Source: Desertivirga xinjiangensis
GTDB taxonomy: Bacteria > Bacteroidota > Bacteroidia > Sphingobacteriales > Sphingobacteriaceae
NCBI RefSeq assembly: GCF_024436435.1
Contig: NZ_JAFMZP010000002.1
Location: 372,001-436,000, forward strand
DNA: 64,000 nt
Reading direction: 5' to 3'
The notes beneath the pieces are model-generated. The model had not been told where the DNA came from. It made no database searches and was given only the letters and a program-made list of their open reading frames with translations. A program made the position numbers and the translations under genes. Each line of letters opens with the position of its first letter. Position 1 is the first letter of the stretch. This document shows positions 17,658 through 26,493 of this stretch, piece by piece.

Positions 17658-20317
17658 GATCGTTAATAACTATTCTCCTTATTAACCATTGCCTGTTATT
17701 TATATGTTCCACACATGCTCAAACTGTCCACGGGACAGTTACTGATACGCTCAAAAATGCCATACCCTATGCGGGTATTACAGTAAAGAATTCCGACGAT
17801 ATTATAGTTGCATATACTTTATGTAAAGAGAACGGATCTTTCTCTCTATCCATACCTGACAATCTTCGAGCAGGAACGCTAAGGATAGAAGCAGCTATAC
17901 TGGGATATAAGAAACAGTCTAAACCTTTAAATGAATCTATTAAAGAATATTCTTTCATTTTATTTCCTGAGTATCAGCATTTGAAGACAGTTGTAGTTAA
18001 AGATTCCCGACCGATGCTGAAGGTGCGAGGTGATACAATTAATTACAAAGTTTCAGATTTTAGCAATCCACAAGATCGCGTTATTGGAGACGTACTGAAA
18101 AAACTGCCGGGAATTGAGGTTAGCGAGAATGGGAAAATAAGTTATAATGGTAGGGCTATATCTAATTTTTACATTGATGGAGATAATCTCCTTGATGATA
18201 AATATAATATAGCTACGCAAACGGTACCTAACAGCATTGTTGAAAATATACAAATCCTGGAGAATGATCAACCGATAAAAATTTTGCGTAAAAGGTCTTA
18301 CAGTGAGAATGTTGCAGTGAATATTACGTTTAAAAAAGACGCAAAACTAAAACTATTAGGTCAGGGGATAATTGCCGGGGGAGCTCCTGGGAAATACGAT
18401 GTTAATGTTAACGGTATGACATTTAAAGACAAATACAAAGCTATCAATTATGTGAAAGCAAATAATACTGGTACTGATGTAGCGAATGACCTTATCTCCC
18501 ATAACGCATCTGAATATCTAAAGCGGGCAGAAAACCTCATGCCTAAATCCATGTTGTCGTTAGGAACAGCAGGAACCCCTGATCTGCCTAAAAATCGATT
18601 TTTATTTAATCAGGGACTGTTACTGAATTTTAATAATTTAGTCCGCTTCAAGAGGGATCTGCAGCTTAAAGCAAATGTGTCTTACTTGCATGACGTTCAA
18701 AATCAACAGTATCAAAAATTAGAGCAAGTTTACCTGAGCAATGACACTGTTGCTTACGATGAAGTCCAAAATAGCCGATCAAGAATAAACGGTTTTGTTT
18801 GTCAAGTAAATATCAATGTAAACAAAGACAGGTACTACTTAAGCAATTCCTTTTCGGGTGATATAGGTATTAATTCAGATTACGCCATGCTGACGGCTAA
18901 CAACAGCTATATTGAACAGAATTTAAAAGAGAAAAGACGTGATTTTTCGAATGAGCTTACCTTCCTTCAATCATTAAATAAAGAGTTGATTCTCAATATT
19001 TATTCTTATACAAGCTATACCTCAAAGCCTGAGTTCCGGATAATTAACCCAGGAATAAGCGCCTTGATTTTTAATGATGGTCATCCATATAAAGGTTTAG
19101 AACAACGAACTGATATTCCTACTTGGGTCACTAACAATTACATTTCCATAAGATCACAGTTTAGGAAGTTCAGCTTCCAACAAAAACTTGGTTTTAGTTC
19201 TCAATCTCAATTGCTTCAATCAGATCTTCATGCGGTAGACAACAATTTTGACACTAATGCTATAGATAGTTCATCAAATCACCTCTCCTGGTCAAGAAAA
19301 AAGTTTTATGCTTCCTCGGAAATTAATTTCTCCGCTACAAAATTCAAGTTGAACCTTGCTTTCCCAATCTCTTTACAGCAAACAGATTATCAAGATGATC
19401 AGTATAAATTATCGCAATCCTCATCCCGGATATATTTCAATCCGCTGTTACAGTTAAAATATCAGACAGGGCTGGAAAATTATATCTCTTTCGATTATGA
19501 TCTAATGACTAATCCTGGCAGCTTAACTGATGTATACCGGGGCTATATACTGCATAACTACAGAACCCTTATCGCTAACAACACGGCTCTTACAGAGCAA
19601 GAAGATCAGAATGTAAGACTGGGGTTTCATTATCGGAAAGGAATAAAATTATTCTTCTATAATATCAATATCAGCTACAAACATACCAGTGCAAATAATA
19701 TCACAAGCAGTGTAGTCACACCGGAATTCCAACGAAAAATAACTTTACCTTTTGCCAACAACACAGACAGCTGGGCAATAACAGGGCTTATCAGTAAGTA
19801 TCTCTTTTTTATAAAATCTACGGCTAGTTTTAGTCCAACCTTTCAGCTGAACAAAATCAATATTTTACAAAATGGACTTTTATTACCGTATAAAACAAAA
19901 GTTCTTGCGGTTAATGCGGGGATCGAAACCAAGTTAAGCCCCAAGGTGAATTTAAATTATAGAAATTACTTAACACATCTTAACAGCTTTTCCTCGGAAA
20001 CTCCCAACGTCGAATTCATTCAGATTAGACAGCATACCGGCATTAACTACACTCCATTAGACAAGCTTTTATTTAGAGTGTCTGGCGACTATTACATAAC
20101 ACATCAGCAATTTACTGAAAACCGCTCGAGCTTTTTTACAGATTTTACCACACAAGTCAATATCCCGAAGAGGAAGATCAAACTTGAGTTGAATCTAATA
20201 AATCTTTTTAATACAACCTTATATAGTACAACATATCTATCCAGTAATTTATTTAGTGCAAGCACTCATAAAATATTAGGAAGAATGGTAATGGGTAGGT
20301 TGATCTTTCAGTATTGA
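17654..20317 (+). CDS. TonB-dependent receptor-like outer membrane protein
   Basis: An 887-residue protein. A signal peptide (ending HAQ) is followed by a carboxypeptidase-regulatory-like Ig domain (about 24-105: VHGTVTDTLKNAIPYAGITV), a plug domain (about 120-215: GDVLKKLPGIEVSENGKI) and a long beta-barrel ending in aromatic QY. It belongs to the 'outer membrane beta-barrel' group paired with GLPGLI proteins. It likely imports or exports a peptide or other ligand across the outer membrane. It overlaps the GLPGLI gene by 4 nt and converges with the next gene. Confidence 0.83.
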   Translation: MRSLITILLINHCLLFICSTHAQTVHGTVTDTLKNAIPYAGITVKNSDDIIVAYTLCKENGSFSLSIPDNLRAGTLRIEAAILGYKKQSKPLNESIKEYSFILFPEYQHLKTVVVKDSRPMLKVRGDTINYKVSDFSNPQDRVIGDVLKKLPGIEVSENGKISYNGRAISNFYIDGDNLLDDKYNIATQTVPNSIVENIQILENDQPIKILRKRSYSENVAVNITFKKDAKLKLLGQGIIAGGAPGKYDVNVNGMTFKDKYKAINYVKANNTGTDVANDLISHNASEYLKRAENLMPKSMLSLGTAGTPDLPKNRFLFNQGLLLNFNNLVRFKRDLQLKANVSYLHDVQNQQYQKLEQVYLSNDTVAYDEVQNSRSRINGFVCQVNINVNKDRYYLSNSFSGDIGINSDYAMLTANNSYIEQNLKEKRRDFSNELTFLQSLNKELILNIYSYTSYTSKPEFRIINPGISALIFNDGHPYKGLEQRTDIPTWVTNNYISIRSQFRKFSFQQKLGFSSQSQLLQSDLHAVDNNFDTNAIDSSSNHLSWSRKKFYASSEINFSATKFKLNLAFPISLQQTDYQDDQYKLSQSSSRIYFNPLLQLKYQTGLENYISFDYDLMTNPGSLTDVYRGYILHNYRTLIANNTALTEQEDQNVRLGFHYRKGIKLFFYNINISYKHTSANNITSSVVTPEFQRKITLPFANNTDSWAITGLISKYLFFIKSTASFSPTFQLNKINILQNGLLLPYKTKVLAVNAGIETKLSPKVNLNYRNYLTHLNSFSSETPNVEFIQIRQHTGINYTPLDKLLFRVSGDYYITHQQFTENRSSFFTDFTTQVNIPKRKIKLELNLINLFNTTLYSTTYLSSNLFSASTHKILGRMVMGRLIFQY

Positions 20318-20360
20318 CATGCTTCCAAATACCTATTTTTCAATTTTATCAGATCGGAGA

Positions 20361-21377
20361 CTATTCTCCCGCAAAAGCAGATAACTTTTGTTGATAGATG
20401 TTTATTAGAGCTACTGGTTCTAAGGCATTATCCTCCTCTTTAAAATCACTAATAAACTTACATGTCCTAAGGAGGGAGTTCAGGTCTTCGGATGATTGAA
20501 TCCTCTTGTAAAGATTGTAGGAAAGTAACGATCTTCTAAAAGATGAGTCATTAAATATGAATTTAATAATGTCATGTTCAATTAAATAAAAATCAGTACC
20601 GTTTATGCCCTTATTCTTTTCGCTCTCATGAAACCGCAAGATTCTAATGAAATTGTTAACAGTATTCAGCGCCTCGTGAGAACTCATCAGGTCGTCATTA
20701 AAATCTAATCGCCCCAGAAAGGAAAGCAGCTTACTATCATCTTGGTACGTGCTATCCTTCTGCTTTACTCTGATAAAGTTCGAAATACTATCCATTTTCT
20801 TTACATTGTTATTATAGCTAAATAGCAACGAGGAGAATTTAATAGTTAAAATGAGATCTATTTCATTTATTTTTTTAATTAAGCCTGATTGCTTGTGTTT
20901 AAAATATGAAAAAAAAATTTCTGATTTTTCAAGCGAGTATTTAATACGATCGTTATAATCGCTGTTTGTGTTCAATTGCTGCAATTCCTGTTTTAAGTCT
21001 TTTCTAAAATTAATATAAGGTGCAGCAGTTCCGTTTAAATTGATCTTATCTCCCTTAACATTCAGAGTTAATGTATCACCAGGCATAATGAAAGAATATG
21101 ATAGCGAATTAATCCATATATGCATTGGTCCGTCTAACTTATATGTTTTTTCAAAAAAATGGTCTTTGTTGACTTTCATCGTATCAGACACATAAGCATA
21201 ATCTTTCCAATAACTTATAACTAATGGGCGGGAAGGGTTAGCAATATATCCATTAATAGTGACTGTTGCGATAGAGGCTTTGCCGCAAATCATTAAAAGA
21301 GAAAGGATCAGAAATCTTTCTATTCTTTCAAATGGCTTCCGACTAAAGTTCAAGTTGTTTGTGTTAGTATGATTCAT
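20361..21377 (-). CDS. Hypothetical secreted protein, DUF4369-like N terminus
   Basis: A 338-residue protein with a signal peptide (FLILSLLMICGKASIA). The N-terminal beta-region (VTINGYIANPSRPLVISYWKDYAYVSDTM…SFIMPGDTLTLNVKG) resembles the DUF4369 domain that precedes thioredoxin folds in Bacteroidota TlpA proteins. The remainder is helical and polar, and no CxxC thioredoxin domain is present. Function unknown. It converges on the receptor gene (43-nt gap) and follows the LytTR gene on the same strand. Confidence 0.5.
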   Translation of the reverse strand: MNHTNTNNLNFSRKPFERIERFLILSLLMICGKASIATVTINGYIANPSRPLVISYWKDYAYVSDTMKVNKDHFFEKTYKLDGPMHIWINSLSYSFIMPGDTLTLNVKGDKINLNGTAAPYINFRKDLKQELQQLNTNSDYNDRIKYSLEKSEIFFSYFKHKQSGLIKKINEIDLILTIKFSSLLFSYNNNVKKMDSISNFIRVKQKDSTYQDDSKLLSFLGRLDFNDDLMSSHEALNTVNNFIRILRFHESEKNKGINGTDFYLIEHDIIKFIFNDSSFRRSLLSYNLYKRIQSSEDLNSLLRTCKFISDFKEEDNALEPVALINIYQQKLSAFAGE

Positions 21378-21427
21378 TTCTAGTATCCATTAAAGGGTTG
21401 TTTCGGTTGGTCATTTCAAGGATTAAG

Positions 21428-21814
21428 TCAAGAAATCTGCATACTGGCCTTATCGTCGGTTAAAAATGTTGAATCATTATCTATAACTAGATCAAGTGAT
21501 CCAAGTATGCACTTAATCGTTGCCGTAAAAGGAACGATCGAGTCATTAACCATAACAATGTGCTTTCTTTTTTTATCAATTGTTTTGATATAATTAGCAT
21601 TAATGAGATAGGATTGTCCAACCCTAATGAAGTTCCAATGTCCCACTTTTTTCGCAAATCTGGTTAATGAATTACAGATTACAAGGGTCTCGCCATTAAA
21701 AAAATAGATGCAGGTATAGCAATCATCTGATTTGCAATAAAGGATATCGTCTTGGTTTATGAAGCGGACCTGGTCTTGAGTATGAATAACGAGTTTTTTT
21801 AAGTTGTTTCTCAT
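21428..21814 (-). CDS. LytTR-type DNA-binding regulator, stand-alone
   Basis: A 128-residue protein that is almost entirely a LytTR domain: VRFINQDDILYCKSDDCYTCIYF, LVICNSLTRFAKKV, FIRVGQSYLINANYIKTI. It has no receiver domain. LytTR proteins often control peptide or bacteriocin genes. It is transcribed ahead of the DUF4369-like gene and points toward the peptide locus, so control of that locus is plausible but unproven. Confidence 0.82.
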   Translation of the reverse strand: MRNNLKKLVIHTQDQVRFINQDDILYCKSDDCYTCIYFFNGETLVICNSLTRFAKKVGHWNFIRVGQSYLINANYIKTIDKKRKHIVMVNDSIVPFTATIKCILGSLDLVIDNDSTFLTDDKASMQIS

Positions 21815-22059
21815 TGCTGGGTAGGTTTGGTTGTTAAGCTATGCCTAGGCGTGAATCTTTCAGTTTATAACATTTTTTAATTGATCAATCATAAGACAAC
21901 ATTCTCAACAAAACTTTTTAAAACTTTCAATAGTGTTGTGTTTTTAACACATATATCGTAGTGCAATATATTAAATATTTCGATATTCGATGACGTTTTG
22001 TTTTAATGATGCTTGAAAGGAAAACGAGTAAAGCTATGTCCAGTCTCTGCATTTACATC

Positions 22060-22330
22060 ATGGGATTAGCAGAAGCAAAGCAAAAGTTTAGCGAGGCATG
22101 GGGGAAGCTGGGATCAGAGTGGGGATCAACCGCACGATGGCACAGGTGCATGCGCTGCTGCTATCTCACCCGAAGCGCTTACCACGGAAGAAACAATAAG
22201 CCCTGAGCATCTCAAGAGGAAATGCCAATATGACCTTGCGGGACCTCATAGGATGTGGTTTGTAGAAGCAGCATAAGGACGGGGAAAGGAAAGAGTATTT
22301 CTATGCGGAAAAAGGATACCTGGAATATTG
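22060..22330 (+). pseudogene. GbsR/MarR-family regulator, multiply frameshifted
   Basis: The pieces of a MarR-type (GbsR-like) regulator can be read across three frames: MGLAEAKQKFSEAWGKLGS, then NRTMAQVHALLL, then SISRGNANMTLRDLI and HKDGERKEYFYAEK. At least two or three frameshifts interrupt it, and the C-terminal half is missing, replaced by an integrase fragment. The gene is dead. Its neighbours are remnants too. Confidence 0.6.
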
Positions 22331-22627
22331 CCCATGGAGAACAAAGTTTTTGATATCGACAGGATTGATATGATTCGCGATCTCTTTGTTTTCTGCTGCT
22401 ATACCGGCCTTACTTATGTTGATGTGATTAATCTCAAGCACGATAACATCGTAGAAGCCGCTGACGGTGAGATGTGGGTGAGAACTTGCAGACAGAAGAC
22501 CGATATTCGGGTTAATACCCCGCTATTACCCAAAGCGGTAGAAATCCTTAAGAAATATAAAAGCAATCAAAAAAGAGCCCTACTGACCAATACCGTTTTT
22601 CCTGTAGTATCAAATCAGAAGAAGTAA
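22328..22627 (+). pseudogene. Tyrosine recombinase (integrase) fragment
   Basis: About 95 codons of the catalytic domain: DMIRDLFVFCCYTGLTYVDV, INLKHDNI, then RQKTDIRVNTPLLPKAVEIL. This is the first part of the catalytic domain of Bacteroidota element integrases (CYTGLxYxDV type). The core-binding domain and the HxxR…Y C terminus are missing, so it is inactive. It is fused directly to the MarR remnant, marking an old integration or deletion site. Confidence 0.7.
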
Positions 22628-22659
22628 TTGCAATGTGCATGAAATGCACATTGCAATTA
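22625..22659. repeat. Perfect 16-bp inverted repeat with 3-nt loop
   Basis: TAATTGCAATGTGCAT (22625-22640), GAA, ATGCACATTGCAATTA (22644-22659). The arms are perfectly complementary and include the stop codon of the integrase fragment. It could be a terminator (no U-run), a former recombination site or an element end. Confidence 0.75.
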
Positions 22660-22751
22660 AGAAAGAAACAAGACTATTATCTTGCCTAAAACCTGCTCTT
22701 TTGTATAAGAGTAGCATAGTTATTGTTGTAAACTATTCGTAAATTTGAGAT

Positions 22752-22967
22752 GTGGAAAGGTTAACCATCAATATTCCAGACGAAAAAAGCTCACTGGTAA
22801 AACAGATTTTAAAAGAGCTCGGAGTCATTATACAACCAGATAAAAAGGTAAATCTGTCAGATGTTAGAAAGAAGCTGGCTAATGTTTCTGTCTGGTCTGA
22901 TGATGATTTGAAGGTTTTTGAAGAAAGTAAAACAGCTTTTGAAAACTTGAAGCCTCAGCAATGGTAG
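22752..22967 (+). CDS. Small antitoxin-like protein
   Basis: A 71-residue protein with a GTG start. TINIPDEKSSLVKQILKELG gives a ribbon-helix-like N terminus; VSVWSDDDLKVFEESK and FENLKPQQW form an acidic toxin-wrapping tail. This pattern fits Bacteroidota type II antitoxins that precede PIN-domain toxins. The next reading frame begins inside its last codons but is cut after 13 codons, so the antitoxin appears orphaned. Confidence 0.6.
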   Translation: MERLTINIPDEKSSLVKQILKELGVIIQPDKKVNLSDVRKKLANVSVWSDDDLKVFEESKTAFENLKPQQW

Positions 22968-23002
22968 CTGATACGGGACGTAACGATGCCCGCAAAGTTT
23001 AA
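22961..23002 (+). pseudogene. Vestigial start of a toxin gene (PIN-like)
   Basis: ATG at 22961 overlaps the TGG-TAG end of the antitoxin, as in coupled toxin-antitoxin pairs. It reads MVADTGRNDARKV, then stops. MVADTN… is a usual PIN-toxin start with the first catalytic Asp. Nothing of the remaining ~120 residues is found before the hairpin at 23044. Confidence 0.4.
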
Positions 23003-23043
23003 ACTTTTCACTCTAAAACATGATAATTTGTATCTTGAAATTA

Positions 23044-23079
23044 AAGAAGCATAAGTGTCATGAGACCACTATGCTTCTT
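23044..23079 (-). terminator. Hairpin terminator after AhpD-like gene
   Basis: AAGAAGCATAAGTG (23044-23057) pairs with CACTATGCTTCTT (23067-23079) with one bulge. On the minus strand it lies just past the stop at 23102 and is followed by a T-rich stretch (CTTTAATTTC). Confidence 0.5.
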
Positions 23080-23101
23080 CGATAAATTGAGAACATATGT
23101 T

Positions 23102-23644
23102 CTAATCTATTGGAGGTGCTGCAGGAAAATCAATAGCAATTTCGGTTGCAGCGTAAACATAATTAGTAAATGTTCTCAAAGTTACCAGTCCGATCAGCTC
23201 GATTAAAGCGGCTTCATCATAACCTGCAGCAAAAAAATTGTCAATATGCGTAACATCTGCTTGGCCTTTATTCTCTGCAATTGATTGCGCCAAGAGGATA
23301 GTCGCATCCAATTTTGTGTCTTTCGAAATGCCTTTCCTGATCTGAATGGTTTCTTCCTTAGTGAAGCCTTTCATTTGAGCAATGGCGGTATGAGCAGCGA
23401 GACAATAATTACAAGCATTTACCTGCGAAACGACTAGATTAATGGCCTCACGCTCCTTAGCTGTAAAAATGCTGCTGCTTGTTAGAGTTGCTTCGTAATC
23501 CAGCATGCCTTTCAACGCCGGGGCAGAATAGCCGATAGTTGCGTACAGGTTAGGAACTTTTCCCATTTTTTTCTGTATCTGATCAAAAATTGCCTGTGAT
23601 TCAGTGCTTACCTGCTCTCTGGCAGGTACTGTGATAGTTTTCAT
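23102..23644 (-). CDS. AhpD-like carboxymuconolactone decarboxylase family protein
   Basis: A 180-residue all-helical protein. The redox motif CNYCLAAH (Cys78, Cys81, His85) is intact and marks alkylhydroperoxidase D-like enzymes, which reduce peroxides through a CxxC couple. It follows the DUF417 gene by 35 nt on the same strand, so the two are an operon. With DUF417 (RclC-like) next door, a role against reactive chlorine or oxygen species is likely. Confidence 0.88.
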   Translation of the reverse strand: MKTITVPAREQVSTESQAIFDQIQKKMGKVPNLYATIGYSAPALKGMLDYEATLTSSSIFTAKEREAINLVVSQVNACNYCLAAHTAIAQMKGFTKEETIQIRKGISKDTKLDATILLAQSIAENKGQADVTHIDNFFAAGYDEAALIELIGLVTLRTFTNYVYAATEIAIDFPAAPPID

Positions 23645-23679
23645 GATATATTTGATTGATTATTAGTATTATACCGTAT

Positions 23680-24249
23680 TTAGACACGAGGGTGACGGTT
23701 GAGGTAGGCCGTGGCTGAATCGCTCATGGTTACAAGAGTGCCACCAAAGATGACAAGGTCCTTAATAACGAGTCTGCCACGTGCTGATAAATAAGGAAAT
23801 CCCCATTGGTGATCAGTCAGATGCGGCACCCAACTTTCAGGTGTTGTTATCAAAAATGACAGGGTACCAAGCGTCATAATGGAAATCAATATGCTGCCGA
23901 TCATACTACACAGCGGAGCTACTGGATGCAGCGCAACTAAAACAGCCATGGTAATCAGCAGGATACCAAGCCCTTTGGAAAAGCCATAAGTGTTGTTTTG
24001 AATATGCCACTCATGATTCACTGCAATCAGCTCGCCCTCCTTGTTCATGTGCTGCTTGTAGTCGGCTGGATAGTTGTAAAAGAAAGACATAAAAGGGCTG
24101 TTTGCCACAAAAGGTACGATGCCGTCAGCCTCATAAGTGAAGAATTTCAGCCCGCCAATCCAGAGAAATACGACGACAATGCATAATCGTATTGCTTTTA
24201 TTCCAAACTTTTCCAGGCCGGCGATGGTATTTATGATTGAAGTTTTCAT
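23680..24249 (-). CDS. DUF417 (YkgB/RclC-like) membrane protein
   Basis: A 189-residue inner-membrane protein with four membrane segments. The DUF417 landmarks are FLWIGGLKFFTYEADGIVPF, VANSPFMSFFY, TPESWV and LSARGRLVIKDLV. In Escherichia coli the relative RclC belongs to the reactive-chlorine regulon controlled by an AraC protein (RclR). Here an AraC gene lies divergently 360 bp upstream. First gene of an operon with the AhpD-like protein. Confidence 0.88.
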   Translation of the reverse strand: MKTSIINTIAGLEKFGIKAIRLCIVVVFLWIGGLKFFTYEADGIVPFVANSPFMSFFYNYPADYKQHMNKEGELIAVNHEWHIQNNTYGFSKGLGILLITMAVLVALHPVAPLCSMIGSILISIMTLGTLSFLITTPESWVPHLTDHQWGFPYLSARGRLVIKDLVIFGGTLVTMSDSATAYLNRHPRV

Positions 24250-24265
24250 GCTGTTTATTTTTTAC

Positions 24266-24273
24266 CAAAATTA
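24266..24273 (-). promoter_or_regulatory. -7 element of DUF417-AhpD operon
   Basis: TAATTTTG on the minus strand fits TAnnTTTG, 16 nt before the DUF417 start. No TTG is found at the right distance, so activation by a regulator such as AraC is possible. Confidence 0.4.
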
Positions 24274-24341
24274 CAGCAGCCTTCAAGCCCGGAACATGGA
24301 CGGAACAGGCTAACCCATGGACAAATCCCACAGTCCAGAAG

Positions 24342-24470
24342 TTAATTCTTGTTCTTTTTCAGGCGAATGCGCATGGTCGCTACAACATTCCATCCTTTTT
24401 GCTGGAACAGCTTCTCTGTGTCCCTGCCAAACCCGGAAGACGCGCCTGTTATTGTAGCTGCTTGATTCAT
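24342..24470 (-). pseudogene. N-terminal fragment of a short-chain dehydrogenase
   Basis: Reads MNQAATITGASSGFGRD, then LFQQKGWNVVATMRIR and a stop after 42 codons. TGASSGFG is the Rossmann nucleotide-binding motif and the whole matches the start of an SDR like the one at 47095. The catalytic part is gone. It occupies the 357-bp space between DUF417 and the AraC gene. Confidence 0.65.
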
Positions 24471-24606
24471 AACTGCAAATTTTATAAGCATTTCACGCCC
24501 TCTTTTAACATTTTCTCTGATCGATAATGAATTTGATAATTATATCAGCTCATGGAGGCCATAATCCTCTATTTTTGGAGGTAAATAACAAATAGCAATA
24601 CTTATT

Positions 24607-25479
24607 ATGTTAAAGCCGATACCGGTTATTTATTCTTCATCTGGTGAATATTTGTTAGGCTTGCAACACCTGGAGGGAGAAGCCTTATGTGAACCGACGC
24701 AGTATTCAGAATATACCATTTTACTGATTACACAAGGAAAAGGTAATTATCATGCTGATTTCGGGGCTTTCCCGTTTACCGCTCCCGCTCTCTTATTTGC
24801 TACCCCCTTACAGGTACTTCACCTGCGGGACTGCGATGATTTGCGATGCATTGTCCTGCAATTCCACGGTGATTTTTACTGCATCGAATATCATCGCAAA
24901 GAAGTGGCGTGTAACGGGCTTTTGTTCAATAATATTTATATAGATCCGATCATCTCTCTCTCCGCCACGCAGTCCGCTAGCTTTTCAGGAATTCTAAAGG
25001 AAATGGAGGAGGAAGCAAGGCAGGATAACCCTTCGGAGATCGTTATCCGCTCCTATCTGCAACTCTTTCTTGCGAAATCAAGCAGTATCAAAATGAAGGA
25101 GCTTGATGGAGCTCCTGTTTTGATCAAAAAAGATGAACAAATGGAAAAATTCAGACAGCTATTAGACGAGCACTATCTTACCTTTCGCAAACCGGCAGCC
25201 TATGCGGGCTTATTAGCGATGACATCGGATAATTTCACCCGTCGCTGTCAGCACTACTTCAAAAAGACACCCTCGCAGTTAATCCAGGAACGGCTGGTAC
25301 TGGAAGCTAAAAAACAGCTTCACCTGACACGGCAAAGCATCAAGGAAATCGCTTTTAATCTGAAATTTCAGGATGAGTTTTACTTCAGCAGGTTTTTTAA
25401 AAAAATCGCTAAAGTTTCACCCCAGGTATTCAGGGACAAAACCGGGATATCTATTGTAGCAGATTTACCCAAAAGCTGA
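24607..25479 (+). CDS. AraC-family transcriptional regulator (A1)
   Basis: A 290-residue protein: N-terminal cupin-like sensor (about 10-130), then a C-terminal double HTH (about 175-280: LLAMTSDNFTRRCQHYFKKTPSQLIQERLV and IKEIAFNLKFQDEFYFSRFFKK). The second HTH carries the usual AraC pattern. It is divergent from the DUF417/AhpD operon, with an SDR fragment between, and may control it. A TATTTTTG -7-like box lies at 24570-24577. Confidence 0.88.
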   Translation: MLKPIPVIYSSSGEYLLGLQHLEGEALCEPTQYSEYTILLITQGKGNYHADFGAFPFTAPALLFATPLQVLHLRDCDDLRCIVLQFHGDFYCIEYHRKEVACNGLLFNNIYIDPIISLSATQSASFSGILKEMEEEARQDNPSEIVIRSYLQLFLAKSSSIKMKELDGAPVLIKKDEQMEKFRQLLDEHYLTFRKPAAYAGLLAMTSDNFTRRCQHYFKKTPSQLIQERLVLEAKKQLHLTRQSIKEIAFNLKFQDEFYFSRFFKKIAKVSPQVFRDKTGISIVADLPKS

Positions 25480-25520
25480 TCAATCAAATTTCAGCTCTTG
25501 GGTGAATTATCTTATACCGT

Positions 25521-26411
25521 TCAGTTCAGATGTAATTTTTTAAATTCCAATGGCTTCATGCCAGTTTGCTTTTTGAACAGTCGGGTAAAGTAAGAACTAT
25601 TCTCAAAGCCAAGTTGGTAGGCAATTTCAGCAACACCCTGCTGTCCTTCCCGCAAAAGGTTCTTGGCTTCACCAATTAATGAGATATGAATCAGGTCCAT
25701 CGCCGTTTTGCCGGTTTCCTGTTTCAACAGATCACTCAGGTATCGCGGGGAGACAAACAGACTTTCAGCCAGCTGGTTCACAGATGGTAGTCCTTGTGTT
25801 TGTAAAAGGCCCTTGTGGTAATAGTCCTGAAGAACCTCAAGAAAACGGGTGGCCGTTTTGCCGGATACTTCGGTGCGATTAACAAATTGGCGTTTGTAGT
25901 AGCGCTGCGCATACATCAGTACGGATGCAAGATGACCAAGAATGATTTCCCTGCTATACTCATCAGGATTATTTTCATATTCCGATTTGATTTTATCATG
26001 CAGCTCCCAAATAACGGCTTCTTCACGTGGCGACAGATGCAGAGCTTCGTTGACCTCATAATCGAAGTAGCTGTATTTCTGTATGGCTTTATAAAGTTCA
26101 TGTCCGTTCAAATAATCCTCATGGATCAGCAGCATAAATCCCCTTTCTTCAAACTCCAGGTTCTTCATTTCGATGATCTGCCTGGGTCTTACAAACATCA
26201 TGGATCCGTTGGAATGATCATACTCTGTACGGCCATAAAGTATCACGCCTGATTTAACCTTTTTGAAGCCGATCATATAGCAGTCAGAGGTAAACTCACG
26301 GTCCCCCAAAGGGCACTCGCTCTGACAGCCTATTACACTGAACAGTGGGTGTTCAGGTGGGGCCCAGCCATTTCCTTTATGCAGGTCGGTAAGTGTACTG
26401 TAATGTTTCAT
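25521..26411 (-). CDS. AraC-family transcriptional regulator (A2)
   Basis: A 296-residue protein starting at ATG 26411. The sensor half contains YMIGFKKVKSGVILYGRTEYDH and RPRQIIEMKN. The HTH half contains LAESLFVSPRYLSDLLKQETG and VAEIAYQLGFENSSYFTRLFKKQTG. It belongs to the same subfamily as the AraC proteins at 34780, 38343 and 47958 (shared HLSPRE…, YYKRQFVNRT). It sits 82 bp from an SDR gene on the same strand, probably its target. Confidence 0.88.
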   Translation of the reverse strand: MKHYSTLTDLHKGNGWAPPEHPLFSVIGCQSECPLGDREFTSDCYMIGFKKVKSGVILYGRTEYDHSNGSMMFVRPRQIIEMKNLEFEERGFMLLIHEDYLNGHELYKAIQKYSYFDYEVNEALHLSPREEAVIWELHDKIKSEYENNPDEYSREIILGHLASVLMYAQRYYKRQFVNRTEVSGKTATRFLEVLQDYYHKGLLQTQGLPSVNQLAESLFVSPRYLSDLLKQETGKTAMDLIHISLIGEAKNLLREGQQGVAEIAYQLGFENSSYFTRLFKKQTGMKPLEFKKLHLN

Positions 26412-26493
26412 ATTGTCATACAATGTAGGGCGTTATCACTAAAAAATAAAACCAAATATTGCTGTTAGGTTGCAATATTTGGTTTGTGAGCTC

